A program made the translations under genes and the position numbers. The notes beneath the pieces are model-generated. The model worked only from the letters and a program-made list of their open reading frames with translations, did no database searches and was not told the DNA's origin. A stretch of 64,000 nucleotides of DNA from Rutpela maculata (Eukaryota; Arthropoda; Insecta; Coleoptera; Cerambycidae): the NCBI GenBank assembly GCA_936432065.2, contig OW386290.2, positions 132,540,677 through 132,604,676 on the forward strand, read 5' to 3'. Positions 50,301-58,605 of this stretch are shown here, piece after piece; position 1 is the first letter of the stretch, and every line of letters starts with the position of its first letter.

Positions 50301-53237
50301 TAGGCGTATGTTCTTGCATAGGACTATAACTTTTTAATCTGAATAACTTTCCTTAATAACATTTTGCTGTATCTTTTACAGAAAAGGTACTTTACCTAAC
50401 ATGAAATTCGTTTTTGCTTAACTGTCATGGCCTACATGATTTAAAAAAAACAAAATTACACCCAAAATTACTTTTTAGATATATGAAAAAAAAAATTCAA
50501 AAATTTTTTTGTCCATTTCACTTATAGCGAACTCAATCGGAGGACACGCTGTATATGTATATATAAAAATCGTGAGAAACATAAAAGTTGAAAACAATAT
50601 CTTATAATGCAATAATATCAATTAATAAAATATACGGATTTCAAACGCTGATGCCACTGTAGTGGTTGTCTGCAGAGAAAATCATAAAACCATGGGTAGC
50701 ACAAATATTGGATCAACGTACAATTCATATAGGATCGATATTCATATATTGGTCTTAACATGAATTGTACGTTAGTCCAGTATTTTGTGCTGCTAGGGTA
50801 GTAAGCACGGTGTGCTTTAACTATGTCAGAAAAGTGGAACTGGGTCTTTCTTTTGCCTTTGAGGACATAGTTAAGTTAAGTAAAGCCTACTTACTCCTCT
50901 CTAATCGCCATGTATGAAACACTGCTAACTTAACGTGAACTTAACTATTGACATATGATTTCATTTATTTCTTGTCAATTTTTTCCTCTTCTTCTGTTCC
51001 GTGAATCAGTTCACAGCTAACTACCCTTATAACTTCGGGGAGGATCTGTCAAATAGTTGAAGTTTGATAGTTTTTTTTAATATTATGTTGCATTTCGAAT
51101 TTTTCTTCCAAATTAATATCTATCGAAATACACGCCTAAACTACTACATTTACCCATTTGTGAAAATTCTTTAACCACCAAACGTGAAAAACTATTTAAA
51201 AAAAATATGTATTCTTATTTTTTTATATTTGCTGTGACCAAGAATGTATAAAGAAACAAGCTAAAAACGTACTGTTCGCCAATTTACTGAGCTTTTTATA
51301 TAATTGTTACACATTCTATAGGATACTCTTCGCAGTTTTCTTGTAAATAATGTTAGTTTTTGGACATCCTAAATTTTGTGATACCATCTTTGTTGTGAAA
51401 AAATTTATATGAAAAAAAAAAATACCCAACCTGTGTGGGATTCGAACACGGGACCTTTGGATTGCAACGCAAAGCTTCAGCCGCTGCGCCACCACATATT
51501 GCTACGAAAATTGATTGTCTGTGATATACCTATATCTTTCGACAATCATACATATTTCAACTCGTACTTCTATGAAATATATATTAGTAAAATTCATAAA
51601 CAAAAAAAATATATTATGGAAATAATATTTTGCAAGATTTCCATTTTAGTACAAGCGAAAAAATTAAGAGAATATTTTTTTAAAATTAAATAATTAATAA
51701 CTTTTTTATTTACCGATCGATTTTCTTCAAAAACAATAGGGTTCTTCCTCTAGCTAACACTAACTTACTTTCTAAATTTCAATACAATCGGACTTTTCTT
51801 TCTTAAGCTTTCATGCTTACAAGAAACGTGACGGACGGACGGACGGACGGACGGACGGACGGACGGACGGACGGACGGACGGACGGACGGACGGACGGAC
51901 GGACGGACGGACAGACGGACATTTTGAAAGATGTTCAGAATTCGTTCACTAACACAATGATATGAAAATTTTTTCTCTACGAGCAATATTTACCATTTTA
52001 GAAAAGTGCCGATCAAATACAATATACTCTTCGTTTTTTGCGAAGAGTATAACAAGCTAAAAACGTACTATTCGCCAATTTACTGAGCTTTTTATATAAT
52101 TGTTACACATTCTATAGGATACTCTTCGCAGTTTTCTTGTAAATAATGTTAGTAACTTTGTTGGGAAAAAAAAATATATGAAAAAAAAAATAAGTACAAG
52201 TACAAGCGAAAAAATTAAGAAAAATTTTCTAAATTAAATGATTAATGACTTTCTTATTTACTGATTGATTTTCTTCAAAAACAATAGGATTCTTTCTCTA
52301 GCTAACACTAACTTACTTTCCAAATTTCAGAACAGTTGTACTTTTCTTTCATAAGTTATAGTGCTTACAAGAAACGTGACGGATGGACAGACAGGCGGAC
52401 ATTTTGATGATGATATGAAAATTTTACTATTATACAATATACTCTTCATTTTTGCAAAGATCATAATGATAAAATATAAACTGATAGGTAAATAGGTTAT
52501 AGGTAATGCTTCTTTACATATTTAACCTATTCGAAAACCTTTAATCTTTTACCCAACTAAATTATCATCATGCCTCGATTTTCAAAAGCTAATCTGATCA
52601 CCCTGTTATGTTTTACACCTATTATTTTTCTGTTTTAGGAGGCCTGCCAGATACAGTTGAAAAAATCCTGATCTTATTCAAACCCTCCTCAGACAAACAC
52701 AACGATGTCGTAACTACTTTGGCAAAAACTGTAAAACACTTGACAGGCATTGAGGTTATGTCGGACCCCGTAAATTTGACTAAAACCAAACCGAAGAATG
52801 CCGATAAATGGTGCAGTGATAATTTGATTGTGGCGACATATATCATTTATATAGCTCCGCCTGAAAATGACGAAAACAATTGTGAGTTAGATTACATGAC
52901 CTACAATTTTCTAAAAGCTGAAACGAAGAAGTCAATTCCAGAGAAAGATATAATCATTCTTAAGTTTCCCTATTCTACTTCGGATGTTCCCTCTATTTTG
53001 GTCAACTGTGTAAAATTCGAGCTTATGGGTGACTTTCAGAAGTTTCTCAACGTGTTCCAACCTGTGTCACCCGACTTTAACTACGAGAATAATATAAACT
53101 GCATGGAATTGATGAAAAAAATTAAACTAGCACAAGCTGAGACTGATACTTTCAAAAACAAAGACAACCCTAAAATAATCATTACCGACCAATCTGAGCA
53201 GTCAGATGAACCAAAAGAAATCGATGTCTTGTTGTAA
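29395..53237 (+). CDS. IL-17 receptor-like transmembrane protein with SEFIR domain
   Basis: Six exons (29395-29487, 29609-29789, 37382-37627, 46794-47111, 47174-47278, 52639-53237) join in phase into 1542 bases, 513 residues. Order: signal peptide (MKLKLLLFTSIFNYVYV), Cys-bearing ectodomain with sequons such as YNVT, NRS and NLS, a fibronectin-III-like strand pattern (exon 4), one membrane span (about residues 284-306), then a cytoplasmic domain from about residue 321 beginning VEKILILFKPSSDKHNDVV and continuing LTGIEVMSD...ADKWCSDNLIVATYIIYIAPP. That pattern fits SEFIR, the domain through which IL-17 receptors bind the adaptor Act1/CIKS (family knowledge). No second signalling domain follows. 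The ATG has A at -3. Introns 2, 3 and 5 are swollen by transposons. An extra small exon cannot be excluded. Confidence 0.75.
29609..29789 (+). CDS. Receptor exon 2: N-terminal ectodomain
   Basis: Begins HVLDNCKVKSMNFEARDC and ends SKVKWK. The donor GTAAGT is consensus. It ends in phase 1, matching exon 3, which starts with two bases completing a Lys codon. Confidence 0.75.
29790..30355. other. Intron 2 start: old repetitive sequence
   Basis: No exon seen. The sequence 29900-30355, continued at 32374-32926, looks like one older repeat split by the LINE at 30366-32363. Confidence 0.4.
30366..32363 (+). pseudogene. 5'-truncated Jockey-like LINE with target duplication
   Basis: Flanked by ATTTTTAAAA (30356-30365 and 32364-32373). 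Reverse transcriptase blocks in order, with stops and frameshifts between them: SYRPITLLPVIGKNLEKI, NQFGFRENSS, VAIYIDLTKAFDSV (motif A), GIPQGSPLSSMLFNIY (motif B) and LLQFANDIAWIA, where the usual F/YADD is FAND, so the catalytic pair is damaged. The C-terminal part (CRPIMEYGFILYNTC) reaches about 32157. The 3' untranslated part carries AATAAA and ends in a (TC)n run (32329-32363). It lies in receptor intron 2 in sense orientation. Confidence 0.88.
32329..32363 (+). repeat. (TC)n microsatellite tail
   Basis: About 17 TC units at the 3' end of the LINE copy. Confidence 0.9.
32374..32926. other. Intronic repeat remainder, no gene
   Basis: Continuation of the repeat interrupted by the LINE. 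No exon or RNA gene seen. Confidence 0.4.
32927..34829. mobile_element. Candidate TIR element in receptor intron 2
   Basis: Outer ends CAATTGGGTTGTTG and CAACAACCCAATTG are inverted. Inner inverted blocks (AACGGAGATGACATAATAAC against its complement near 34670) support a foldback. Parts (33010-33130 and 34560-34830) recur, diverged, at 50590-51185. A hairpin ACCAGAGACAACTTTGTCTC lies near 33610. No transposase, no clear duplication. Confidence 0.5.
34830..36129. other. Intron sequence with a weak ~110-bp repeat
   Basis: A degenerate repeat (AATAATCAGTAATGCATCGC and relatives) recurs about three times between 35545 and 35800. No exon recognised. Confidence 0.4.
36130..37025 (+). mobile_element. 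LINE-type 3' fragments with (AATC)n tail
   Basis: Ends CCGCATGCTGGTAAATCAAT followed by AATC repeats (about 36999-37022). The block CGCTGCTGRCAACAAGCATG occurs twice (near 36601 and 36904), so two related 3' ends or an internal duplication are present. Open frames here are too short and repeated to be genes. Confidence 0.5.
37382..37627 (+). CDS. Receptor exon 3: ectodomain
   Basis: Acceptor TTTACTTTTAG, donor GTAAGT, phase 1 at both ends. It encodes AYLRLSDENSKTNIVC, DSCLWNTARR and IYLLEYRAESK, and ends at an N-F-S sequon split across the junction with exon 4. Confidence 0.8.
37628..38867. other. Receptor intron 3, first part; no gene
   Basis: AT-rich. A TATAAGGTGTTTCAAAAAAT tip near 38333 resembles a single mariner-type miniature-element end, but its partner is not found. 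Confidence 0.4.
38890..39460 (-). pseudogene. R4/Dong-like LINE: endonuclease C-terminus
   Basis: On the minus strand a frame reads NKPDVVLLDHQLKTMFVVEF, then SAPAENNIVLKEEEKQTKYR, a restriction-like endonuclease pattern (PD...E...K) typical of the C-terminal domain of R2/R4 type LINEs. It is followed by LAGRMQKAEILGSLRLLGAH and a stop. Only this 3' piece remains. It lies between TAA repeats (38868-38895 and 39460-39482 as ATT on the plus strand), which fits Dong-type elements that insert in TAA microsatellites (family knowledge). Plus-strand frames over the same bases are shadows. Confidence 0.75.
39483..39705 (-). pseudogene. Second R4/Dong-like LINE 3' fragment
   Basis: Minus strand: AGQMQKAVILGSLRLLREHE then a stop, the same C-terminal signature as the neighbour but with diverged sequence, again bounded by TAA repeats (39463-39482 and 39706-39736). 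Confidence 0.7.
39935..42660. mobile_element. 2.7-kb foldback element in receptor intron 3
   Basis: Arms of about 450 bp (39935-40390 and 42205-42660) are inverted and roughly 85-90% alike, e.g. GGGTGAGGATAAGCTACAAG against its complement and ACGCAAATTAGAT at the outside. The 1.8-kb centre includes a further repeat family (40451-41150) and C-rich sequence, without a supported gene. Confidence 0.8.
40451..41150 (+). repeat. Dispersed repeat with ACTTCCACATCCAGTGGAAGT tip
   Basis: The imperfectly palindromic tip ACTTCCACATCCAGTGGAAG is followed by AATTTGGTACACATATGTAC and a G/C-rich stretch. Inverted relatives are at 57950-58605 (near full length) and 57586-57820 (partial). Confidence 0.75.
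42840..43290 (-). pseudogene. LINE reverse transcriptase fragment, interrupted
   Basis: Minus strand: GMPQGSVLGPLLFLI (motif B, near 43225-43270) and, beyond an insertion, FTLPADDTTMSNTGKVLTEL (motif C, ADD retained, near 42900-42970). The two halves are separated by the 201-bp insertion at 42997-43197 and its duplicated target. Confidence 0.75.
42997..43197 (-). mobile_element. LINE 3' end with (CCTAA)n telomere-like tail
   Basis: A 201-bp insertion into a reverse transcriptase remnant, flanked by the 12-bp duplication GAGTATYGATTA (42985-42996 and 43198-43209). On the minus strand it encodes RFSLFGKGQLLPEDLANKVV and DFIKKLNLLGEI then a stop, like the C-terminus of the LINE at 1-737, followed by about 95 bases and a tail of five CCTAA units. 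On the plus strand the tail is TTAGG x5, the common insect telomere repeat. Confidence 0.8.
43656..43973. mobile_element. Mariner-type MITE
   Basis: Ends CAGGGTGTCCCAGAGACAGT and ACTGTCTCTGAGACACCCTG are inverted; the pairing arms are over 55 bases with AAACCTGGTGAAAGGGGACA. TA lies directly before the left end. 318 bp. Confidence 0.88.
43974..44372. other. Intron sequence, no gene
   Basis: AT-rich sequence with isolated ATTCGG motifs shared with 43380-43460; no structure certain enough to name. Confidence 0.4.
44377..46767 (+). mobile_element. 2.4-kb DNA transposon with decayed transposase
   Basis: Inverted ends GAAGAGCTAAGTGGATAAAG run for about 33 bases and are flanked by AATT (44373-44376 and 46768-46771). 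The core GGATAAAGGTGTTATGT recurs subterminally near 44391, 44517, 44560, 44580 (inverted), 46546 and 46745, a layout suggesting transposase binding sites. It encodes the broken transposase-like gene at 44708-46378. A 4-bp duplication is compatible with Sola-type elements among others; the superfamily is left open. Confidence 0.82.
44708..46378 (+). pseudogene. Transposase-like protein remnant (CGGQNKN / GHSYLDSDRDF motifs)
   Basis: The frame starts MASRSKLILQMAMNKRFHES, then decays. A later stretch reads TVDRTICFLTLDLQQIMPLP, frameshifts in an A-run near 45710, and continues IIIWPDCGGQNKNFNIITLY and KFSEVGHSYLDSDRDFGRVE. These Asp-bearing blocks match a widespread insect family of element-encoded proteins (DUF7869-like, tentative). 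Further stops lie near 46095 and 46150 before a last open piece ending QLPFINEW. Several frameshifts and stops show it is inactive. AATAATAAA follows near 46471. Confidence 0.65.
46794..47111 (+). CDS. Receptor exon 4: fibronectin-III-like domain
   Basis: 106 codons, phase 1 at both ends, acceptor TTTTAATTTTAG and donor GTAAGT. Alternating strands (FAYIDF, EIILNIQLLP, RYKVEVYRQ, EGYYYFTITPLC) and a CYRCSEDNC cluster near the membrane. The 3' splice site is 26 bases from the end of a DNA transposon. Confidence 0.85.
47174..47278 (+). CDS. Receptor exon 5: transmembrane segment
   Basis: Encodes RKGTPLVIGIVGASFIIPFV and LFIFHMWNRRFKPQ: a single hydrophobic span with a basic inner flank, so type I topology. 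The preceding intron is only 62 bases. Donor GTAAGC. Confidence 0.85.
47584..49123 (-). pseudogene. LINE reverse transcriptase remnant in receptor intron 5
   Basis: Minus strand, several frames: FPANLKKSIVKPIHKKNEID, ENYRPISLLSVFSKIYEKAF, QYGFSKDLSTQDAI, LYFDYKHAFDMVNHDLL (motif A), VPQGSILGPLLFLIFINDI (motif B) and ITLFADDMSATVS (motif C, FADD intact), then TKFLGIQIDNRLSWNSQINS and a C-terminal SLSNLRLPQHR-like region to about 47584. Frameshifts near 48500, 48390 and 47930 inactivate it. Antisense to the receptor gene. Jockey/CR1-like by motif style. Confidence 0.85.
49124..49294 (-). pseudogene. Fragment of a different LINE reverse transcriptase
   Basis: Minus strand: GVAAFLDIEGAFNNALPNSL, a motif A of R1/Jockey style that duplicates the motif A already present in the adjacent LINE, so this is a separate, older piece abutting it. 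Confidence 0.6.
49295..49866. other. Intron sequence, no gene
   Basis: A short ATTT repeat near 49340-49365, otherwise nothing recognised. Confidence 0.4.
49867..50550. mobile_element. Foldback element, 684 bp, in receptor intron 5
   Basis: Ends AGCGTGTCCTCCGATTGAGT and its exact complement; the arms pair for about 300 bases with small gaps (e.g. ACTAACATGAAATTCG side). TA flanks suggest a mariner-type family. A transcript would form a long hairpin. Confidence 0.85.
50590..51185. repeat. Diverged relative of the 32927-34829 element
   Basis: Shares the blocks at 33010-33130 and 34560-34830 in the same order with the 1.4-kb interior missing, as expected of an internally deleted copy. Confidence 0.55.
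51426..51502 (-). other. tRNA-like sequence (A box, B box, T-run)
   Basis: Minus strand: TGGCGCAGCGG (A box) and GTGTTCGAATCCC (B box) at about tRNA spacing, then a run of about 11 T. The anticodon arm loop is too long and the T arm pairs poorly, so it is a tRNA-derived or SINE-like sequence rather than a tRNA gene. Confidence 0.55.
51830..51920 (+). repeat. (GACG)n tetranucleotide array
   Basis: About 90 bases of uninterrupted GACG repeats with one late change. Open frames through it are repeat artefacts. Confidence 0.95.
52639..53237 (+). CDS. Receptor exon 6: cytoplasmic SEFIR-like domain and stop
   Basis: 198 codons plus TAA. The SEFIR-like core spans about the first 145 codons (VEKILILF, GIEVMSD, KWCSDNLIVATYIIYIAPP, DIIILKFPYS, FELMGDFQKF). 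A short Lys/Glu-rich tail ends EPKEIDVLL. The largest and best-supported exon. Confidence 0.85.
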
Positions 53238-53375
53238 ATCTGTGAAACAATGTTAAATTAAGACTGAATGACTTTTTGTCTCGATGTATTTATGTTTTTC
53301 GTTTTTATGGTATGTATGTATGTTGATTTTATATACATATCTTGTATTATTTTATACTTAAATTGTTCTTATTTT

Positions 53376-53381
53376 AATAAA
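53376..53381 (+). terminator. Poly(A) signal of the receptor gene
   Basis: AATAAA 139 bases after the receptor stop codon, followed by a T/G-rich stretch (TGGTTTATGTTGTAG). No competing signal lies between stop and site. Confidence 0.7.
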
Positions 53382-53978
53382 TGGTTTATGTTGTAGTCCT
53401 TTGCTTTTTTTCAAAACAAACTTGCTAAATAGAAGCAAGCCAGGTTTAATCCCAATATAATAGGAACGTTTCCTTCAACAAAATTTACAAAATATTGCTA
53501 TATGGTCAAAAAGTATATTAAATATACATACATTGTATAGGTATATCATATTAAAAAAAGTTCTAATCATCATATGCAAGAACAAATTGGTTTTGAAAAT
53601 AAAAAGGCGGTAAATGACGTACATAATGAGAAATCAATTCCAGAGAATTTTCATGTTTTCATTTATCATATTGGTACTCTGTTGATTTGTTTACGTTTAC
53701 ATTGTGTGTTTAATATTTGTTTATAATGGAACCTAATTTTGTGAAAGGTACTTCACAGAATTTACCCATAGTGGATTTTTATATGGTATACGAGTTTTAT
53801 GTAGACAATTTCACTATTTAAGTGTCGAATCCCGAAATGTTAAAAATTTGAGGTTAGCATTTCTTTAAAATACAATGCCGCATATCGATACTAACACTAA
53901 CATATATTATTCTTTAATCTATTAGTCCAGTCAACGGAGCGCTAAAATGACCAAAATCTCTAATTTGAGTGCTAATAA
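53382..53978. other. Intergenic, no gene
   Basis: AT-rich sequence after the receptor gene; nothing recognised. Confidence 0.4.
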
Positions 53979-55258
53979 TGAATGGATTTTGATAAAACCT
54001 TGCGCAATGTGTTTGTAATGACGTTAATAAAAAATTGAAAAACGATTAGTGTAGGAAATGACCGGAAGCGGTAGAAAACACACCTTTTATCACGGGTTCC
54101 GTAACTTGTTGAATTAGGTCAAAAATGAAAAAGAAACAATAAATGTATCTTTTTTGGCCCAGATGTTTTTACTCTTGTGAATTTTTTCGAGAAATGCATA
54201 TTTTTGGAGATATGGTCACTCGAAAATTCCTAAAAGTGGGGGAGGGGAAATATAAAAGTTGAAAAAAAATCTGAAAAAAAAAAAAAAAAAGGTGAATGTA
54301 TCATCGAAATACAAGACTTTTTTTTATTTGCAACTTTTCTGTAAAGTGCGTTTTCACCAAGTTATTCCGGAAAAACATGAAAAACTTTTAACGATAACTA
54401 ATGTCCCATACAGCACACCAAATAACGATTACGATGTGTTCGCATTGTGACGATGTATCTAGATGCAGACACAAGGTTACACAAATTGTGTAACATTGTG
54501 TCTGCATTTAGATACATCGTCACAATGCGAACACATCGTAATCGTTATTTGGTGTGCTGTATGGGGTACTACATTTTTTGCACATTAAAAATATATGAAA
54601 ATGTAAAAATTATATTGAACTTTTAAAAATGGTATAACTATATTTTTTTATAATAATATACATAAATGCCGTTCATTTTTCGAATTTTCATGTATTTTTT
54701 GTGCAAAAATGTAGTACATTATTTATCGTGAAAAACTGCCTGTAACTCGGAAAATTAGCAAGTTATAAAAAAATTCCAAGAGTCAAAAAATGTTTAGAAG
54801 GCCTCAATGCGTACGTCTGAATTTTTTCAAATTTTTAAATTACATATTTTTAAAGCGCTACAATTTTAAAGAGTAGTTTTTCATGTTTTTCGGAATAACT
54901 CGGTGAAAACACACTTTACAGAAAAAAGTATTGTATTTCGATACACATTCACCCTTAATTTTTCAAATATTTTTTTCAACTTTTACATATCCCCTCCCCC
55001 ACTTTTAGGAATTTTCGAGTGGCCATATCTCCAAAAATACGCATTTTTCGAAAAAAATCGCAAGAGTAAAAACATCTTATTTTGGGCCAAAAAAGGTAAA
55101 TCTATTGTTTCTGTTTCATTTTTGACCTAATTCTACAAGTTACGAAACCCGTTATAAAACTGCCCCCTCCAATCATTTCCTACTCTGACCTTTTTTCAAT
55201 TCTTTTTTATTGACGCCATTATAAACACATTGCACAAGGTTTCATCAAAATCCATTCA
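53979..55258. mobile_element. 1.3-kb foldback element
   Basis: Outer arms TGAATGGATTTTGATAAAAC and its complement near 55250 pair over about 400 bases each, including GGTCAAAAATGAAAAAGAAA. The left arm is followed by a separate nested palindrome at 54405-54565. Confidence 0.8.
54405..54565. mobile_element. Nested 161-bp near-perfect palindrome
   Basis: CCCATACAGCACACCAAATA through CGATGTATCTAGATGCAGAC and back with one or two mismatches; the loop is only a few bases around ACACAAATTGTGT. Confidence 0.85.
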
Positions 55259-55555
55259 AGTTTAGGTGTAATATAGGGAAATTTATGGTGGTACGTAAGG
55301 TGGTTGATGACTTTACTGGTGCTGCCAAATGGGTAATGACTTGATTTTGTGTTGTGTAATCCTAACCACAAAAAAGAAAACGGGGAACCACCTAAGAGAG
55401 TACTAATTAGTCTCAAGGTAACTCTATACCTAGCCAGGAAAGGAGGATAATAAATGTATGATTCTGTTGGCATATAAATATGGGAGGGGGGGATGTAATT
55501 CAAAATATGTCTTAAAAAGGCTTATCAAGTCGACATCGCTGTGTTACATGTAATA
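55259..55555. other. No gene recognised
   Basis: Unique-looking spacer before the LINE 3' end; nothing recognised. Confidence 0.4.
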
Positions 55556-57530
55556 AGTAGTAAGTAAGTAAGTTCTTTATTCATCATATTAAGTCATACC
55601 TCAGTATGACTTATGCGACTAGTCAGTACAAAAGAAAATACAATAAAATATAAGTCATTAAAAACAACAATAATACCAACAAGTACTAATAAAATAAAAT
55701 AATAATAATAAAACCTACGATTGTAAATACTCATCTACAGAGTAAAAAGCATTACTAACCAAGTACTTAAACAAAGCATTTTTAAAAGAGTTAAAATTGT
55801 CAAAGTGACCAAAGTGGCGGGTGAATTTATTGAAACAGCTGATTCCCTTGAAAATATGGGAATTTTGGCACACAATCTAGAAAGTGGGGTCCGGAGTTCG
55901 TTAAGGCTGCGTGTATGGTAATTGTTATTTTTCATAACAAACTTGTCTTTTTATATTAGTTACAATTAAAAATATATAAAGCGATGGTACAGTTAAGATG
56001 GACAGGGCTATAAATGCCCCTTTACAGTGTGCTTGCATAGATAGACCAGCCATACAACGAATTATTCTCTTTTGGGCTATAAACACTTTGGTAATGTGAT
56101 AAGAATTTCCCCAAAAAATTAAACCATAAGACAGACTAGATTGAACTAAGCCAAAGTATGCCAATTTTAGTACATTTAATGAGACAGAGGACTTCAGGTA
56201 TCAAATGAGAAAACAAGACTTGCTTAGTTTGTTCAGTATATTTTCAATGTGACTTTCCCATGTCATTTTACTATCTAAAGTTACTCCCAAGAATTTTGTC
56301 TTATCTGTATGAACAATTGACTGATGTTTAGCCTTAATTAATATACTTGAGTTATGAGCAACGTTCTTTGGCAGGAATGACATAAAAACTGTTTTGCTAG
56401 CATTTAGCACAAGACCATTGCTTAAGCACCATTTTGAAAACTCATCAACTGATGTATTAGCGTTAGTGACTGTGGTCTCTAACGAGCTGCTGGAAATTAA
56501 AAAGTTTGTATCGTCAGCATAGATGACTGCTGCGTTAGGTGTTAGGCAAGAATGAGGCATATCATTCACAAATATTAAAAAGAGCAATGGGCCGAGGATG
56601 GAGCCCTGAGGCACACCAGTTGTCACTTGCCTAAAATCTGATTTATGCGAATCAATTACAACAGTTTGCCTTCTGTTATTCAGATAAGAGCTGATACACT
56701 GATGAGCTGGTCCACGTATTCCCAATCTAAAAAGTTTTTCCAAGAGCAAATCGTGGTCAACTGTGTCAAAAGCTCTACTAAGGTCAAAAAATAAAGCTAT
56801 TGGTTGTTCTTTATTGTTTAGTGCATTATAAATATAATCACATAATTTTTCAATAGCGGTTACTGTTGATTTATTTTTCCTAAATCCGTATTGATTTGGG
56901 TTTAACAATTTATGGTATTCCAAATAGTTTATTAATCTATTGTTAAAACAGAGCTCAAAGACTTTTGCTAGTTGATTCTGTACACTAATATTTCTGTAAT
57001 TACATGCCTCCATTCTCGATCCCTTGTTTTTATATATAGGAATAGATTTTGAGATTTTTAATAAATCGGGATATTGACCAGAAGCAAAAGATTCATTTAC
57101 TAAGTAAGACAGTGGAATACAGATTTCATCAACAACAGCTCTTAGTACCTGGCCCCTTATCTCTTCTATCGCAGCAGCCGATTTTCTCGTTGTTTTAAGC
57201 AATAGTTCTTTAACTTCTGCTGAAGTGGTAGGAAAAAGATAAAAATTATGTATAACATTGTCCTGTAATATCAATTTAGCATAATCAGCCCATCAACGGG
57301 CCATCACTGGGCCAGAAATTAAACTTCTGGCCCTGTGATGGCCCAATGGAGGGCCGACTTTTTGTGTTTGTAGGGAGGTTTAGGACACTGAAAATTTAAG
57401 AAAAAACTATTAAAACCATTACATATTTCCTGCTTATTAGTTAATATTTCATAATCAACAGTAATTTCCGTAACTGTCTGCCTTGGATTATTGTACCGCT
57501 GACAGTTCAATTCATTACTATGATCGTTTC
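55556..57530 (-). pseudogene. Jockey/CR1-like LINE with near-complete reverse transcriptase
   Basis: Minus strand. A 357-codon open frame (57274-56201) carries the RT blocks in order: ISKSIPIYKNKGSRMEACNY, QYGFRKNKSTVTAI, ALFFDLSRAFDTVDHDLLLE (motif A), TTGVPQGSILGPLLFLIFVN (motif B), AAVIYADDTNFLI (motif C, YADD intact) and KFLGVTLDSKMTW. A frameshift near 56200 separates it from the C-terminal piece (AYFGLVQSSLSYGLIFWGNS, 56164-55925), and another from the end. Upstream (57510-57360) is an EN-RT linker piece cut by a small palindrome. The 3' end has AATAAA then a (CTTA)n tail at about 55556. The youngest-looking LINE here, but not intact. Confidence 0.88.
57286..57356. mobile_element. 71-bp palindrome inside the LINE
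   Basis: CAGCCCATCAACGGGCCATC with its complement; GGGCC-rich like the ends of the 19048-27968 element, to which it may be related. It interrupts the LINE upstream of its reverse transcriptase. Confidence 0.65.
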
Positions 57531-57585
57531 CTGGCTAAGCTATAGTGAGGGTCTAAGTCAGTGCTGTACCTAGCAACCTAGACAG

Positions 57586-57820
57586 AATAAGATGAAAATA
57601 TAATCTAGTTCCAGATCCCATTAAAGTACATACATGTACCAAATTTCAAGTCAATATCTCAGACGGTTTCAGAGTAAACGTGCGCACAAAAAAAGTTACA
57701 GACCGACGCGACGGACAGAATTTTTTTTTCATGACATTCTAGGCCTATCTGAACAATAAAAATTTTCAAAATTTTTTTTTGGCGTTACTGTACTTCCACT
57801 GGATGAGGAAGTAAAAGAGA
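57586..57820 (-). repeat. Partial copy of the 40451 repeat family
   Basis: Matches the tip region of 40451-41150 in reverse, ending at TACTTCCACTGGATGAGGAA; the C-rich half is missing. Confidence 0.75.
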
Positions 57821-57949
57821 GGTTGATTTTATAAAACCCGTAAAAACCCCATTAAAAGTAAAACCCCATAGTGTCATTATGTAGACTGTAGAGCCTACGA
57901 AACTGAAAAACTTTTATCTCAAACTTTTTTCAATTGGACGTCATGGGAA

Positions 57950-58605
57950 TGCATCACACTCAAAAAAACCGCTGCCCAAGGAATCACTACTTCCACATCC
58001 AGATTCTCTATTCAAGTCACTCACAACGAAAAAAACTTTGTATGTGGAAATAATTGTTCATGGAACTTTAATAATATAATATTTGAAATCCTCTGCCCCA
58101 AAAACCCATAAAACGATACCCCACATCGGTAGTGGGGTGGGGGTGGTGATAGAGGTGTGATAGTGGGAGGTGGATGAAGTAAAAAAATATTTTGAGGTTT
58201 CTGGTTCTTGTAAAGGGGGTGAGGGTGGTAATGGGGGTGACTAATGCCAAAAATTTTTTTGAGACCTTAGCTTCTCTTGTATATACTAAATACCAATTTT
58301 ATGGACTCTTACCTGCTTGATTTACCTATTTACTCCAAATTTACCCCCCAACCCTTCGACGGAACAAGATGAAAATATAATCTAGTTCCAGATCTCGTTA
58401 AAGTACATATGTGTACCACATTTCAAGTCAATATCTTAAACGGTTCCAGAGTAAAGGTGCGCACAAAAAAAAGTTACAGATCGACAGACAGACAGAACAT
58501 TTTTTTTCGCTCAAACTTAAAATCTCGACGTTTCATGACTATTTGAACAATAAAAATTTTTAAAAATTTGTTTGTCGTTACTATACTTCCACTGGATGTG
58601 GAAGT
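57950..58605 (-). repeat. Near-full copy of the 40451 repeat family
   Basis: Inverted relative to 40451-41150, with both the AAGGAATCACTACTTCCACA end and the TACTTCCACTGGATGTGGAA tip. The middle is the same variable C/G-rich stretch. Confidence 0.8.

Larger units (their letters stand above)
51262..52460 (+). repeat. Direct duplication around a tetranucleotide array
   Basis: 51269-51355 recurs at 52050-52151 (TTCGCCAATTTACTGAGCTT) and 51695-51842 recurs at 52248-52385 (AGCTAACACTAACTTACTTT). The second copy lacks the tRNA-like part and most of the tetranucleotide array. Confidence 0.8.

Noticed and set aside
51426..51502. Functional tRNA gene on the minus strand
   Set aside because: A and B boxes are present, but the anticodon loop is about 10 bases and the T stem does not pair; it is kept only as a tRNA-like sequence.
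51765..51986. Open frame with repeated SVRP units
   Set aside because: It is a translation of the GACG tetranucleotide array and has no independent support.
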